From JAWXBK01 sp034439975 (lineage in GTDB: Bacteria; Pseudomonadota; Alphaproteobacteria; Dongiales; Dongiaceae): DNA of 64,000 bases. The DNA lies in the NCBI GenBank assembly GCA_034439975.1, contig JAWXBK010000071.1, positions 15,434 to 79,433 of the forward strand, in the 5' to 3' direction. Both the position numbers and the translations under genes were made by a program. Below are positions 24,686 to 32,827 of the stretch, piece by piece; within the stretch, counting starts at the first letter, position 1; each line of letters begins with the position of its first letter. Under the pieces are notes generated by a model that searched no databases, was not told the DNA's origin, and saw nothing but the letters and a program-made list of their open reading frames with translations.

Positions 24686-26028
24686 CACAGGATCTCCCCG
24701 AGCGCGGTGGCGAAGGCATCCATCTCGGCCACCGTGTTGGTTTCAGTCGCGGTCACGATCAGCAGATTCGCAAGCGCCGGCTCGTCCGGCCAGAAGCGCG
24801 AGGCCGGAATGCCGCCAAGAATATTGCGTTCGACCAGACGATCGACCACGCCCGCTGCGGGCCGCGGCAGCTTTATCGTGAACTCATTGAAGAAGGCGTC
24901 GTTGAGCACGGTGACGCCCTTGATCGCGCTGAGCCGCTCGGCGAGCTGCACTGCGGCGGCATGATTGAGGGCCGCCAGCCGGCGAAATCCTTCTTCGCCA
25001 AGCAAGGCGAGATGGATCGTAAAGGCGAGCGCGCACAGCCCGGAATTAGTACAGATGTTGCTGGTCGCCTTCTCGCGTCGGATATGCTGCTCGCGCGTCG
25101 CCAGCGTAAGAACCCAGCCCCGCCGCCCGTCGACATCGAGCGTCTCGCCAACCAGGCGACCCGGCATCTGACGCACATACTTATCGCGCGCCGCGAACAG
25201 ACCGAGATACGGCCCGCCGAAGCCCAGCGCATTGCCGATCGACTGGCCCTCCGCGACGACGATATCCGCACCCATCGCGCCGGGCGATTCGACCGCGCCG
25301 AGCGACACCGTTTCGCCGACCGCAACGATCAGCAGCGCGCCCTTCTCGCGGCAGGCCGCACTCAGTTTGCGCAGATCGCGCAGATGACCGAAGAAACTCG
25401 GATTCTGCACAATGACGCAGGCCGTCGCGCCATCGATGCGCGCGATCAGATCCTCGTTGCCCTCGGGATCGGGCGGTGCAAGATCCAGGTCGATTTCGAG
25501 GAAGCGAGCGTGCGTCGCGGTGATCTCGCCATAATGCGGATGCAGCCCGCCGGACACGACGGCGCGCGTGCGACGCGTGACGCGCGTCGCCATCATCACC
25601 GCTTCGGCCGCCGAGGTCGCGCCGTCATACATCGAAGCATTCGCCACATCCATGCCGGTGATCAGCGCGACCTGGGTCTGGAACTCGAACAGATATTGCA
25701 GCGTGCCCTGGGTCACCTCGGGCTGATAAGGCGTGTAGGACGTCAGGAATTCGCCGCGCTGGATCAGATGATCGACGGCAGCGGGCACGTGATGGCGATA
25801 GGCGCCGCCACCAAGGAAACAGGCTGCCTGCCCCGCATTGAGATTCTTCGCGGCCAACGCGGCGATCGCGCGCTCGACTTCGAGCTCGCCCTGGTGGTCA
25901 GGCAGATCGACCGGTTTCGAAAGCCGCGCGCGCTTTGGCACGTCATCATAGAGCGCATCGATCGAGGTGACGCCGATCTTTGCCAGCATGTCGCGGCGGT
26001 CGGCATCGGTCAGCGGCAGATAGCGCAT
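24685..26028 (-). CDS. gcvPA: Glycine dehydrogenase (decarboxylating) subunit 1
   Basis: N-terminal half of the split P-protein, 447 residues, which pairs with GcvPB to form the active PLP enzyme. Visible family segments are FLGGGAYRHHVPAAVDHLIQ, TSYTPYQPEVTQGTLQYLFE, MDVANASMYDGATSAAEA and GFGGPYLGLFAARDKYVRQM. It retains the PLP-fold type I architecture without the lysine, as expected for subunit 1. Its ATG overlaps the gcvH stop by one base. Confidence 0.97.
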   Translation of the reverse strand: MRYLPLTDADRRDMLAKIGVTSIDALYDDVPKRARLSKPVDLPDHQGELEVERAIAALAAKNLNAGQAACFLGGGAYRHHVPAAVDHLIQRGEFLTSYTPYQPEVTQGTLQYLFEFQTQVALITGMDVANASMYDGATSAAEAVMMATRVTRRTRAVVSGGLHPHYGEITATHARFLEIDLDLAPPDPEGNEDLIARIDGATACVIVQNPSFFGHLRDLRKLSAACREKGALLIVAVGETVSLGAVESPGAMGADIVVAEGQSIGNALGFGGPYLGLFAARDKYVRQMPGRLVGETLDVDGRRGWVLTLATREQHIRREKATSNICTNSGLCALAFTIHLALLGEEGFRRLAALNHAAAVQLAERLSAIKGVTVLNDAFFNEFTIKLPRPAAGVVDRLVERNILGGIPASRFWPDEPALANLLIVTATETNTVAEMDAFATALGEIL

Positions 26029-26405
26029 CAGTGCAGCCCCTCGATGAATTTCTTGTACGAGCCCTCGTCCATCAGCCCTTCGAGCTGGGATTTATCGGCG
26101 ATGCGGATCTTCACGAACCAGCCCGCGCCGGTTGCATCGGCATTGACCGTGCCCGGTTCGCCGACCAGCCCGTCATTGGCCTCGACGATCTCGCCGGTGA
26201 CCGGCGCATAAACCTCGCTCGCCGCCTTGACCGATTCGACGACCGCCATGTCCTTGCCTTTCTCGACCTTGCGGCCGACGGCGGGCAGTTCGACGAAGAC
26301 CACGTCGCCAAGCTGTTCCTGCGCGTAGTCGGTGATGCCGATCGTGCCGACATCGCCGTCGACGCGGATCCATTCATGCTCGTCGGTGTACCAGACCTGG
26401 CTCAT
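26028..26405 (-). CDS. gcvH: Glycine cleavage system H protein
   Basis: Lipoyl carrier that shuttles the aminomethyl intermediate among P, T and L proteins. The 125 residues include the lipoylation site VVESVKAASEVYAPVTGE (Lys60) and the N-terminal YTDEHEWIRVDGDVGTIGIT. It lies between gcvT (17 bases upstream) and gcvPA (one-base overlap). A lipoate ligase or LipB/LipA must be encoded elsewhere. Confidence 0.98.
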   Translation of the reverse strand: MSQVWYTDEHEWIRVDGDVGTIGITDYAQEQLGDVVFVELPAVGRKVEKGKDMAVVESVKAASEVYAPVTGEIVEANDGLVGEPGTVNADATGAGWFVKIRIADKSQLEGLMDEGSYKKFIEGLH

Positions 26406-26422
26406 GGTTCATTTTCCTTCGT

Positions 26423-27541
26423 TCAGTCGCGGTGATAGCGGGTTGGGATGAAGGGTAACGCGGCAACCGTCGCCGGTATCGCCTGGCCGCGAATGTCGAC
26501 GGCAAGCGCGGTGCCTATCGTTGCGAATTTCGGCGCCACATAGCCCATCGCGACCGGCGCCTCGAGGCTCGGCGCGTAACCGCCGCTGGTGATCTCGCCG
26601 ATGGCAGTGCCAGACCCGTCGAGAATCGGGCTGTGCGCACGCGCCGGGCTTCTTCCCTGGGGCAGCAGGCCGACACGCCGGCGCTTCGGACCCTCCGCCA
26701 GTTCGGCGAGAATGCGTTTGGCACCGGGGAAGCCGCCTTCGGCGCGACGACGCCTGCCGATCGCCCACTCGAGCCCGGCTTCGATCGGCGTCGTCGTTTC
26801 GTCGATATCGTTGCCATAGAGACAGAGCCCGGCTTCGAGGCGCAGCGAATCACGCGCGCCAAGACCGATCGGCATCACCTCGGGTTCGTCGAGCAATCGC
26901 CGCACGATCCGCTCGGCCTGATCGGCCGGAACCGACAGCTCGAAGCCATCCTCGCCGGTATAGCCCGAGCGCGTGACGAAGCAATCGGCACCGAGCAGGG
27001 TCATCGGCCGCGCATCCATGAACCGCATTCCGGCGATCTCGGGTGCGTGGCGCGCGAGCACCCTTACGGCTTCGGGCCCCTGCAGCGCGAGCAGCGCGCG
27101 ATCCTCGAGCATCGTCGCGTGCACCGATTTCGGCAGATGCGCCTGGAGATGCGCGAAATCCGCGTCCTTGCGCGAGGCGTTGACCACCATCAGAAAATGC
27201 TCGCCGCTGCGCGCGACCATCAGATCGTCGAGAATGCCGCCGGCTTCATTTGTGAAAAATCCGTAGCGCTGCCGCCCCGGCTTGAGCCCGAGATAGTCGG
27301 CCGGGACCAGCGCTTCGATCGCCGCCGCCGCGTCGTCGGGATAGGCCGCGCGGATCTTCACCTGGCCCATATGCGAGACGTCGAACAGACCGGCATGCGC
27401 GCGGGTGTGTTTATGTTCGGCGATGATTCCGGCGGGATACTGCACCGGCATGTCGTAGCCGGCGAACGGCACCATGCGGGCGCCGAGCGCGCGATGCAGC
27501 GCGTTAAGCGGGGTCGTCTTGAGCTGTTCCGGATCGCTCAC
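26423..27541 (-). CDS. gcvT: Glycine cleavage system T protein (aminomethyltransferase)
   Basis: Transfers the methylene group from aminomethyl-GcvH to tetrahydrofolate, releasing ammonia. The 372-residue protein shows MVPFAGYDMPVQYPAGIIAE, DVSHMGQVKIR and SGYTGEDGFELSVPADQAE, the folate-binding signature of GcvT. The start is GTG 27541, with GGGAGGA a few bases upstream. It is the first gene of gcvT-gcvH-gcvPA-gcvPB-GNAT and follows a tandem glycine riboswitch, so expression should rise with glycine. Confidence 0.97.
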   Translation of the reverse strand: MSDPEQLKTTPLNALHRALGARMVPFAGYDMPVQYPAGIIAEHKHTRAHAGLFDVSHMGQVKIRAAYPDDAAAAIEALVPADYLGLKPGRQRYGFFTNEAGGILDDLMVARSGEHFLMVVNASRKDADFAHLQAHLPKSVHATMLEDRALLALQGPEAVRVLARHAPEIAGMRFMDARPMTLLGADCFVTRSGYTGEDGFELSVPADQAERIVRRLLDEPEVMPIGLGARDSLRLEAGLCLYGNDIDETTTPIEAGLEWAIGRRRRAEGGFPGAKRILAELAEGPKRRRVGLLPQGRSPARAHSPILDGSGTAIGEITSGGYAPSLEAPVAMGYVAPKFATIGTALAVDIRGQAIPATVAALPFIPTRYHRD

Positions 27542-27598
27542 CAGGTTCCTCCCACACGAGACAACGGGCTCCGACGGGACAAAACGTCCCGGGGCGCC

Positions 27599-27792
27599 CC
27601 CTCTGTCTCAGGAACCTGAGAGATTTCGTCGGATGCGAGGCATCCGAGTTACTCCTTCGGTGGGGCGGGTTCGAGCCCGTCCGCTTTCCAGAGTGTCGTA
27701 GCGGCTGCGGTCCTTTTTGCCTGAGAGTTTCCGGGGCGGTTGCTCCTTCGGCGCCGCATCGAAGCGATCTCTCCCGCAGCGGCAGAGAGAGG
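27599..27792 (-). promoter_or_regulatory. Tandem glycine riboswitch controlling gcvT
   Basis: Read on the minus strand, two glycine aptamers follow each other. Aptamer 1 covers about 27792-27701, with GGAGAG, CGCCGAAGGAGCAA and AAACTCTCAGGCAAAAAGGA. Aptamer 2 covers about 27693-27599, with CACCGAAGGAGTAA and AATCTCTCAGG ending in ACAGAGG. These are the conserved cores of the gcvT riboswitch class. A possible TTGACC -35 box lies about 27821-27816. Between aptamer 2 and the gcvT GTG a GGGAC/GTCCC hairpin (about 27575-27589) could form part of the expression platform. Confidence 0.93.
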
Positions 27793-27952
27793 ATCGTCCT
27801 ATCGTCGCACCGGGTCAAGGCCGATCGACCGCGGAAACTCGCCCGGCAACGTGGCAACGCGACGTTGAAAAAGACCGGGAACATCGTCGCGATCACTGCG
27901 CCCGGCCGCCCTCGAAAATCGCGCGGCACGGGAGCAGCAATGCGATGCGGGC
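27793..27952. other. Intergenic region upstream of the glycine riboswitch
   Basis: A 160-base stretch between the riboswitch and the end of the lipoprotein gene. It should hold the gcv promoter (read on the minus strand), the best candidate being TTGACC near 27816-27821. No gene or strong hairpin was recognised. Confidence 0.4.
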
Positions 27953-28498
27953 CTAACGCTGCCGGTTGAACTCCATCTCCTGCGGCGTCAGCTCGATGCC
28001 GATATAGACGACATAGCTGTTGCCGCGTTCGTCGCCCTGCAACGGAATCGTCTGGCCGAGTTGGTCGAGATAGCCCATTCGCGTGGTGTTGCCGTCGAAT
28101 TCGACCTCCACATCGAAGGTCTCGCGCGCGAGAATCTGTTCGCCGCGCGCGATGGCAGCGAAGTAATTGAACCGCGCCGTCCCCTCGGGGTTGGCGGGCC
28201 CGCGCGACACGATGAAGGGCACTTCGACCGTGACCGCTATCTCGCCCTCGCGATAGACGCAACCCGACCGCAGGTTCGAGAGCTGCGCCTCGAACTGGAC
28301 ATCGGTCACATCGCGGCCGGCGCCGGCGAATCGGACGAGCCGCGACGCATCGGAAACGACCGATACCAGCGGACAGGGCAGTGGCGCGGACGAGGGTTCC
28401 TCCTCGTCGCTACCGAAAACGGTGGTCTGGCAGGCGCCAAGCATCAGCGCGAAACCGAGAGCCGGCCAAACGCGCCGGCAGCGTTGCTCAAAGCCCAT
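27953..28498 (-). CDS. Conserved lipoprotein, unknown function
   Basis: A 181-residue protein with a short signal peptide (RVWPALGFALML) and a clear lipobox LGAC, giving lipidated Cys23. The mature part starts with an acidic linker (GSDEEEPSSAPL) and is otherwise predicted beta-rich: VSVVSDASRLVRFAGAGRDV, VQFEAQLSNLRSGCVYREGE and an Ig-like run through VTVEVPFIVSRGPANPEG. This is a frequent alphaproteobacterial outer-membrane lipoprotein pattern without a known role. Its ATG lies inside the 3' end of the CDGSH gene (11-base overlap), so the two are probably coexpressed. Confidence 0.8.
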   Translation of the reverse strand: MGFEQRCRRVWPALGFALMLGACQTTVFGSDEEEPSSAPLPCPLVSVVSDASRLVRFAGAGRDVTDVQFEAQLSNLRSGCVYREGEIAVTVEVPFIVSRGPANPEGTARFNYFAAIARGEQILARETFDVEVEFDGNTTRMGYLDQLGQTIPLQGDERGNSYVVYIGIELTPQEMEFNRQR

Positions 28499-28727
28499 TA
28501 TGGGAACCATCGCAAAGCGGCTGTTTACGGGTGCTCTTGCACCCGCAGAAATAGAGTGTGCTGCTGGCGGCTGCCTCATAGGCGACGGGCGCGAGCCCGG
28601 TGCCCTTATGCGAGCCGTCGCAGAATGGCTGCTTCCGGCTGAGCCCGCAGGCGCACCAGAAATACTTCGCGCCGGCCTGGACATCGACCGCATAGGGCGC
28701 ATTTTGCGCCGGAACCGGTACCACCAT
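28488..28727 (-). CDS. Double-CDGSH iron-sulfur protein
   Basis: A 79-residue protein with two CDGSH 2Fe-2S motifs: CACGLSRKQPFCDGSH (Cys25, 27, 36, His40) and CGCKSTRKQPLCDGSH (Cys61, 63, 72, His76). The Cys3-His ligand set is complete in both. Such proteins are mitoNEET relatives thought to move electrons or clusters. The protein has no membrane anchor. It is divergent from ispH, whose product needs a 4Fe-4S cluster, but no functional link is shown. A lipoprotein gene overlaps its stop. Confidence 0.92.
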   Translation of the reverse strand: MVVPVPAQNAPYAVDVQAGAKYFWCACGLSRKQPFCDGSHKGTGLAPVAYEAAASSTLYFCGCKSTRKQPLCDGSHNGL

Positions 28728-28865
28728 GTTCCCCTTTCCCCTTGCTCTCGGGCTGTATTACCTTGCCGGCGCGCCGTTGGCCGGCGCCGGCACTCTAGGA
28801 AACGCCCTGCCGGGGCACAAGGCCGGTCCTCGCCGCTGATGATGCACCCCCGGAATCCGGCAAAG

Positions 28866-29807
28866 ATGCCACGACCGCTCACCATCCTGCTTGCCGCACC
28901 ACGTGGGTTTTGCGCCGGCGTTGATCGTGCCATCCAGATCGTGGAGCGGGCGATCGAGCAGCGCGGTGCGCCGGTCTATGTGCGGCACGAGATCGTGCAC
29001 AACCGCACCGTCGTCGAGTCGCTGGAAGCCAAGGGCGCCGTCTTCGTCGAGGAGCTGGACGACGTGCCGGACGGGGCCACGGTGGTCTTCTCCGCTCACG
29101 GTGTGCCGAAAGCGGTGCCGCACGAGGCGGGGATACGCGGGCTCGACTGGCTCGATGCGACCTGCCCCCTCGTAAGCAAGGTGCATCGCGAGGCCGAACG
29201 GCATCATCGCGCGGGGCAGCATATTCTCCTTATCGGCCATCGCGGCCATCCCGAGGTGATCGGCACGATGGGTCAGTTGCCACCCGGCACGATTACCTTG
29301 ATCGAGACCATGGCGGACGCCCTCAGCGTTGCGGTTCCCGATCCGAACAATCTTAGCTATGTGACGCAGACCACGCTCTCGGTCGACGATACCGCCGCCA
29401 TCGTCGCTGCCTTGCAGCGCCGCTTTCCGACGATCGAGGGGCCGAAGAAGGAAGATATCTGTTATGCGACGACCAATCGCCAGCAGGCGGTGAAGGCGAT
29501 CGCGCCCGCCGCTGATCTCGTTCTGGTGTTGGGCGCGCCCAATTCCTCGAACTCGATGCGGCTGGTCGAAGTGGCGAAAGGCGCCGGCTGTCCCGATGCG
29601 CGTCTCATCCAGCAGGCCGCCGACATCGACTGGAAATGGTTCGAGAATGTCCGCGTCGTCGGCGTCACCGCCGGCGCGTCGGCGCCTGAGCTGCTGGTCG
29701 AACAGGTGATCGAGGCCTGCCGCGCGCGTTTCGATGCGAGCGTCGAGGAAGTCGCCGTCACCCGCGAAGACGTGCAGTTCAAACTGCCGCGCGCGCTGAG
29801 CGCCTGA
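28866..29807 (+). CDS. ispH: 4-hydroxy-3-methylbut-2-enyl diphosphate reductase
   Basis: Last enzyme of the MEP pathway, a 4Fe-4S protein that produces IPP and DMAPP. The three cluster cysteines are seen in APRGFCAGVDRAI (Cys16), LDATCPLVSKVH and EDICYATTNRQQAV, in the canonical order. The length of 313 residues is normal. The start is set at ATG 28866; ATG 28839 or 28842 would add 8-9 residues. It is followed by thrB after 4 bases and then rnhA, a gene trio common in alphaproteobacteria. Confidence 0.96.
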   Translation: MPRPLTILLAAPRGFCAGVDRAIQIVERAIEQRGAPVYVRHEIVHNRTVVESLEAKGAVFVEELDDVPDGATVVFSAHGVPKAVPHEAGIRGLDWLDATCPLVSKVHREAERHHRAGQHILLIGHRGHPEVIGTMGQLPPGTITLIETMADALSVAVPDPNNLSYVTQTTLSVDDTAAIVAALQRRFPTIEGPKKEDICYATTNRQQAVKAIAPAADLVLVLGAPNSSNSMRLVEVAKGAGCPDARLIQQAADIDWKWFENVRVVGVTAGASAPELLVEQVIEACRARFDASVEEVAVTREDVQFKLPRALSA

Positions 29808-29811
29808 CGCC

Positions 29812-30777
29812 ATGGCGGTCTATACCGAAGTTCCCGACGAGGCCCTCGCCGATTTCGTGGCGCGCTACGATATCGGCAGTGTCGTTTCCTGCAAGGGAAT
29901 CGCGGAAGGCGTCGAGAACAGCAATTATCTGCTGCGCACCGAAAGCGACACCTACATCCTGACGCTCTATGAAAAGCGCGTGCGCGAGGAAGATCTGCCG
30001 TTCTTTATCGGCCTCATGGAACATCTCGCCGATCGCGGCATCGCCTGCCCGACGCCGATCCACGATCGCGACGGCGCCACGCTGAACCGGCTCTGCGGCC
30101 GGCCTGCGGCGATTATGAGCTTTCTTGAAGGGATGTGGCCGCGCCGGCCGACGCCGCGCCATTGCCAGCTGCTTGGCGAGGCGCTCGCGCGCATGCATCT
30201 GGCCGGCGCCGACTATCGCATCCGCCGCCGCAACAATCTCTCGCATGAAGGTTGGGGCCAACTGATCGAAGCCTGCGGCACCCGCGCCGACGAGGTCATT
30301 CCGGGGCTCGCCGACGAACTTGCCGCCGCCTACCAGGGCATCGAGGCGCAATGGCCGAAGGCGCTGCCGGAAGGTGTGATCCACGCCGATCTTTTCCCGG
30401 ACAATGTGTTCTTCCTGCGCGACCGGCTTTCCGGCGTGATCGATTTCTATTTCGCCTGCAACGATTTCTACGCCTACGACATCGCGGTCTGCCTGAACGC
30501 CTGGTGCTTCGAGCCCGACGGCAGTTTCAATGTGACCAAGGCGCGGGTGATGCTCTCGTCCTATCGCGCAATTCGGCCGCTATCGCCGGACGAGGTCGAC
30601 GCGTTGCCGCTGCTCGCGCGCGGCAGTGCGTTGCGTTTCCTGATGACGCGGCTCTATGACTGGCTGAACCATCCGCCCGGCGCCTTCGTGACGCCCAAGG
30701 ATCCCAAGGAATATGTGCGCAAGCTGCGCTTCCATGCCGGCGTGCGCAGCGCGGCTGCCTACGGCATCGATTCGTGA
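29812..30777 (+). CDS. thrB: Homoserine kinase (ThrB, APH-fold type II)
   Basis: Phosphorylates homoserine with ATP in threonine synthesis. The 321-residue protein belongs to the aminoglycoside-phosphotransferase-fold type, not the GHMP type. Diagnostic segments are GVENSNYLLRTESDTYILTL, VIHADLFPDNVFF (catalytic Asp) and GVIDFYFACNDFYAYDIAV (metal-binding Asp). It starts 4 bases after ispH and overlaps rnhA by GTGA. The next pathway enzyme, threonine synthase, is encoded at 37.6-39.0 kb on the other strand. Confidence 0.95.
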   Translation: MAVYTEVPDEALADFVARYDIGSVVSCKGIAEGVENSNYLLRTESDTYILTLYEKRVREEDLPFFIGLMEHLADRGIACPTPIHDRDGATLNRLCGRPAAIMSFLEGMWPRRPTPRHCQLLGEALARMHLAGADYRIRRRNNLSHEGWGQLIEACGTRADEVIPGLADELAAAYQGIEAQWPKALPEGVIHADLFPDNVFFLRDRLSGVIDFYFACNDFYAYDIAVCLNAWCFEPDGSFNVTKARVMLSSYRAIRPLSPDEVDALPLLARGSALRFLMTRLYDWLNHPPGAFVTPKDPKEYVRKLRFHAGVRSAAAYGIDS

Positions 30778-31226
30778 CCGACACGAACGTGGTCGAAATC
30801 TTTACCGACGGTGCCTGCCGCGGCAATCCGGGTCCCGGCGGCTGGGCTGCGATCCTGCGTACGGGCAGCCATGAGAAAGAGCTCGCCGGCGCCGAAATTC
30901 TGACTACCAACAACCGCATGGAAATGACCGCCGCGATCATGGCGCTTAACGCGCTGAAGAAACCCTCGACGGTGCGGCTCTATACCGACAGCACCTATCT
31001 CAAGGAAGGCATCACCAAGTGGATTGCCGGCTGGAAGCGCAAGGGCTGGAAGACAGCCGACCGCAAGCCGGTGAAGAACATCGATCTCTGGCAACAGCTG
31101 GAGGTGGCGGCGGCGGCGCACCGGGTCGAATGGCACTGGGTGCGCAGCCATGACGGCCATGTCGAAAACGAGCGCGTCGATATTCTGGCGCGCGCCGCGA
31201 TCGAGACGTTAAGCAACCCGGGTTGA
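30774..31226 (+). CDS. rnhA: Ribonuclease HI
   Basis: Degrades RNA in RNA-DNA hybrids such as R-loops. The 150-residue protein, with a GTG start overlapping the thrB stop by four bases, shows EIFTDGACRGNPGPGGWAAI (first catalytic Asp), TTNNRMEMTA (Glu), LYTDSTYLKEGI (Asp) and VRSHDGHVENERVD (His/Asp). Its 3' end overlaps the convergent hydrolase gene by 18 bases, which leaves no room for terminators between them. Confidence 0.97.
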   Translation: MTDTNVVEIFTDGACRGNPGPGGWAAILRTGSHEKELAGAEILTTNNRMEMTAAIMALNALKKPSTVRLYTDSTYLKEGITKWIAGWKRKGWKTADRKPVKNIDLWQQLEVAAAAHRVEWHWVRSHDGHVENERVDILARAAIETLSNPG

Positions 31227-32150
31227 GCGGAGATGGCGGCGTAGGAAGGCGCAGATCGCCTCGAACTCCGCAGCGGACCCATCGCCCTGGAACCGTGCCC
31301 GCATGAAGCTATGCACCATCCGCGACGCACAGCGATATTCGACCGCGTTGCCCGCTTGGGTGAGCCGGTCGGCATAGAGCTTGCCCTCGTCGCGCAGCGG
31401 ATCGTGCTGCGCGGTATGGACCAGTGCCGGCGGCAGGTTCGTGAGATCCTTCGCCATCATCGGCATTGCGTAAGCCGGTGGCGAAGCGCGATGGGCGCCG
31501 AGATAGGCATCGAGATAATGGATCATGCCGTCGCGGGTCAGCAGCGGCGCATTCTCGTTCTCGCGATAGGACGGCAGATCGATGTCGGTGCCGAGCACCG
31601 GATAGATGAGCGCCTGCGCCACGATCGGCGGTCCGTGCCGGTCGCGTAGCGCCAGCGCCACGGCCGCTGTGAGATTACCGCCTGCGCTGTCGCCGCCGAC
31701 GGCGATGCGGTTGGGATCGACACCGAAGGCCGTGGCATGCCGCGCGAGATGCGAGACGACCGCATAGCAATCGTCGAATGCGGCCGGATACGGATGCTCG
31801 GGTGCGAGGCGGTAATCGACGCTGATGACCGTTGCTCCCGTTTCGGCGGCGAAGCCCCAGGCGATCGTGTCGTTTGTATCGAGATCCCCGAGGATCCAGC
31901 CGCCGCCGTGGATATAGACGAAACAGGGCTCCCGCCCGTTCTCGTGCGGACGATAGATGCGGACCGGCACGCGATGACCGACATCGCCGATGGCGCGGTT
32001 CTCGACGCTGATCTCGCGCGGACAGGGCCGGTTGTTGGCAAGACAGAACGCCCGCCAGGAGATGCGCTCCTGTTCGAGCGTCTGATTCGCCGGCCATTCG
32101 GCCTCCAGACGCAGAAGCTCGGCCATGTCCGGGTGGATATCGCGCGCCAT
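31209..32150 (-). CDS. HSL-family alpha/beta hydrolase (esterase)
   Basis: A 313-residue esterase/lipase of the hormone-sensitive lipase family IV. The oxyanion motif is YIHGGGWILGD (about residues 79-89), the nucleophile is Ser in VGGDSAGGNLTAA (about 151-163), and the acid and base are likely in HDPLRDEG and MVHSFMRA. Signal peptide and lid are absent, so it is cytoplasmic. The natural ester is unknown. The ATG at 32150 lies 33 bases after the peroxiredoxin terminator and has a weak purine-rich leader. Confidence 0.9.
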   Translation of the reverse strand: MARDIHPDMAELLRLEAEWPANQTLEQERISWRAFCLANNRPCPREISVENRAIGDVGHRVPVRIYRPHENGREPCFVYIHGGGWILGDLDTNDTIAWGFAAETGATVISVDYRLAPEHPYPAAFDDCYAVVSHLARHATAFGVDPNRIAVGGDSAGGNLTAAVALALRDRHGPPIVAQALIYPVLGTDIDLPSYRENENAPLLTRDGMIHYLDAYLGAHRASPPAYAMPMMAKDLTNLPPALVHTAQHDPLRDEGKLYADRLTQAGNAVEYRCASRMVHSFMRARFQGDGSAAEFEAICAFLRRHLRSTRVA

Positions 32151-32182
32151 ACCGCCGCCTTCTGTTGCCGTCGCCGCAAATG

Positions 32183-32211
32183 AAAACGGCGGGAACCGCA
32201 GGTTCCCGCCG
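32183..32211 (-). terminator. Terminator after the peroxiredoxin gene
   Basis: An 11-bp stem (32187-32197 with 32201-32211) with a 3-base loop, followed on the minus strand by TTTT (32186-32183). It is strong and correctly oriented for the peroxiredoxin gene. The hydrolase starts 33 bases further on and must have its own promoter or depend on readthrough. Confidence 0.88.
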
Positions 32212-32233
32212 CCTAACCAGAGCTGTCGGAGGA

Positions 32234-32716
32234 CTAAAGCGCCTTGAGAATGGACTCGGCGCTCGACACCTCGAAGGCGCCCGGCGCCTCGACATTCAGC
32301 TTTTTCACGACCCCGTCCTCGACCACCATCGCATAGCGATTGGCGCGCAGACCCATGCCGTAGCCGGTCGCGTCCATGGTGAGGCCGACAGCCTTCGAGA
32401 AATCTGCGTTGCCGTCGGCGAGCATCATGACCTTCTCGCCGGCGCCGCGATCCTTGCCCCAGGCATCCATGACAAAGGCATCGTTGACCGAAAGACAGAC
32501 GATCGAATCGACACCCTTCTTGCGGATATCCTCGGCATGTTTGATGAAGCCCGGCAAATGCTGCGCCGAACAGGTCGGCGTGAAGGCACCCGGCAGCGCA
32601 AACAGCACCACCTTCTTGCCCTTGAAGAGATCGTCGCTCGACATCGACTTGATCTCGCCGTCCTTCATCGTCTGAACCGTGACCGGCGGAATGCGGTCTC
32701 CAACCTTGATCGCCAT
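32234..32716 (-). CDS. Peroxiredoxin (Prx5 type)
   Basis: Thiol peroxidase reducing H2O2 and organic hydroperoxides. The 160 residues show the peroxidatic Cys49 in LPGAFTPTCSAQHLPGF. VNDAFVMDAWGKDRGA and LRANRYAMVVEDGVV are typical of the Prx5/AhpE-like group found with glutaredoxin in bacteria. A second Cys (VDSIVCLSV) could resolve the sulfenate. It is monocistronic, with its own terminator. Confidence 0.94.
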   Translation of the reverse strand: MAIKVGDRIPPVTVQTMKDGEIKSMSSDDLFKGKKVVLFALPGAFTPTCSAQHLPGFIKHAEDIRKKGVDSIVCLSVNDAFVMDAWGKDRGAGEKVMMLADGNADFSKAVGLTMDATGYGMGLRANRYAMVVEDGVVKKLNVEAPGAFEVSSAESILKAL

Positions 32717-32827
32717 GTTTCAATCTCTCCCTAGGTTTCTATAACGCCTTGATATCAGATTTCCAGACGGCTCGGATGCCCCGGCCCGACCTCTAGATAG
32801 GCAGAGACACGGTTCGAAACCAGCCCG

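Noticed and set aside
23393..26211. Plus-strand frames opposite gcvPB and gcvPA
   Set aside because: Compositionally skewed, with no motifs. The real genes are unambiguous on the minus strand.
27661..27695. tRNA T-loop-like GGTTCGAGCC
   Set aside because: It belongs to a stem of the second glycine aptamer. No cloverleaf fits around it.
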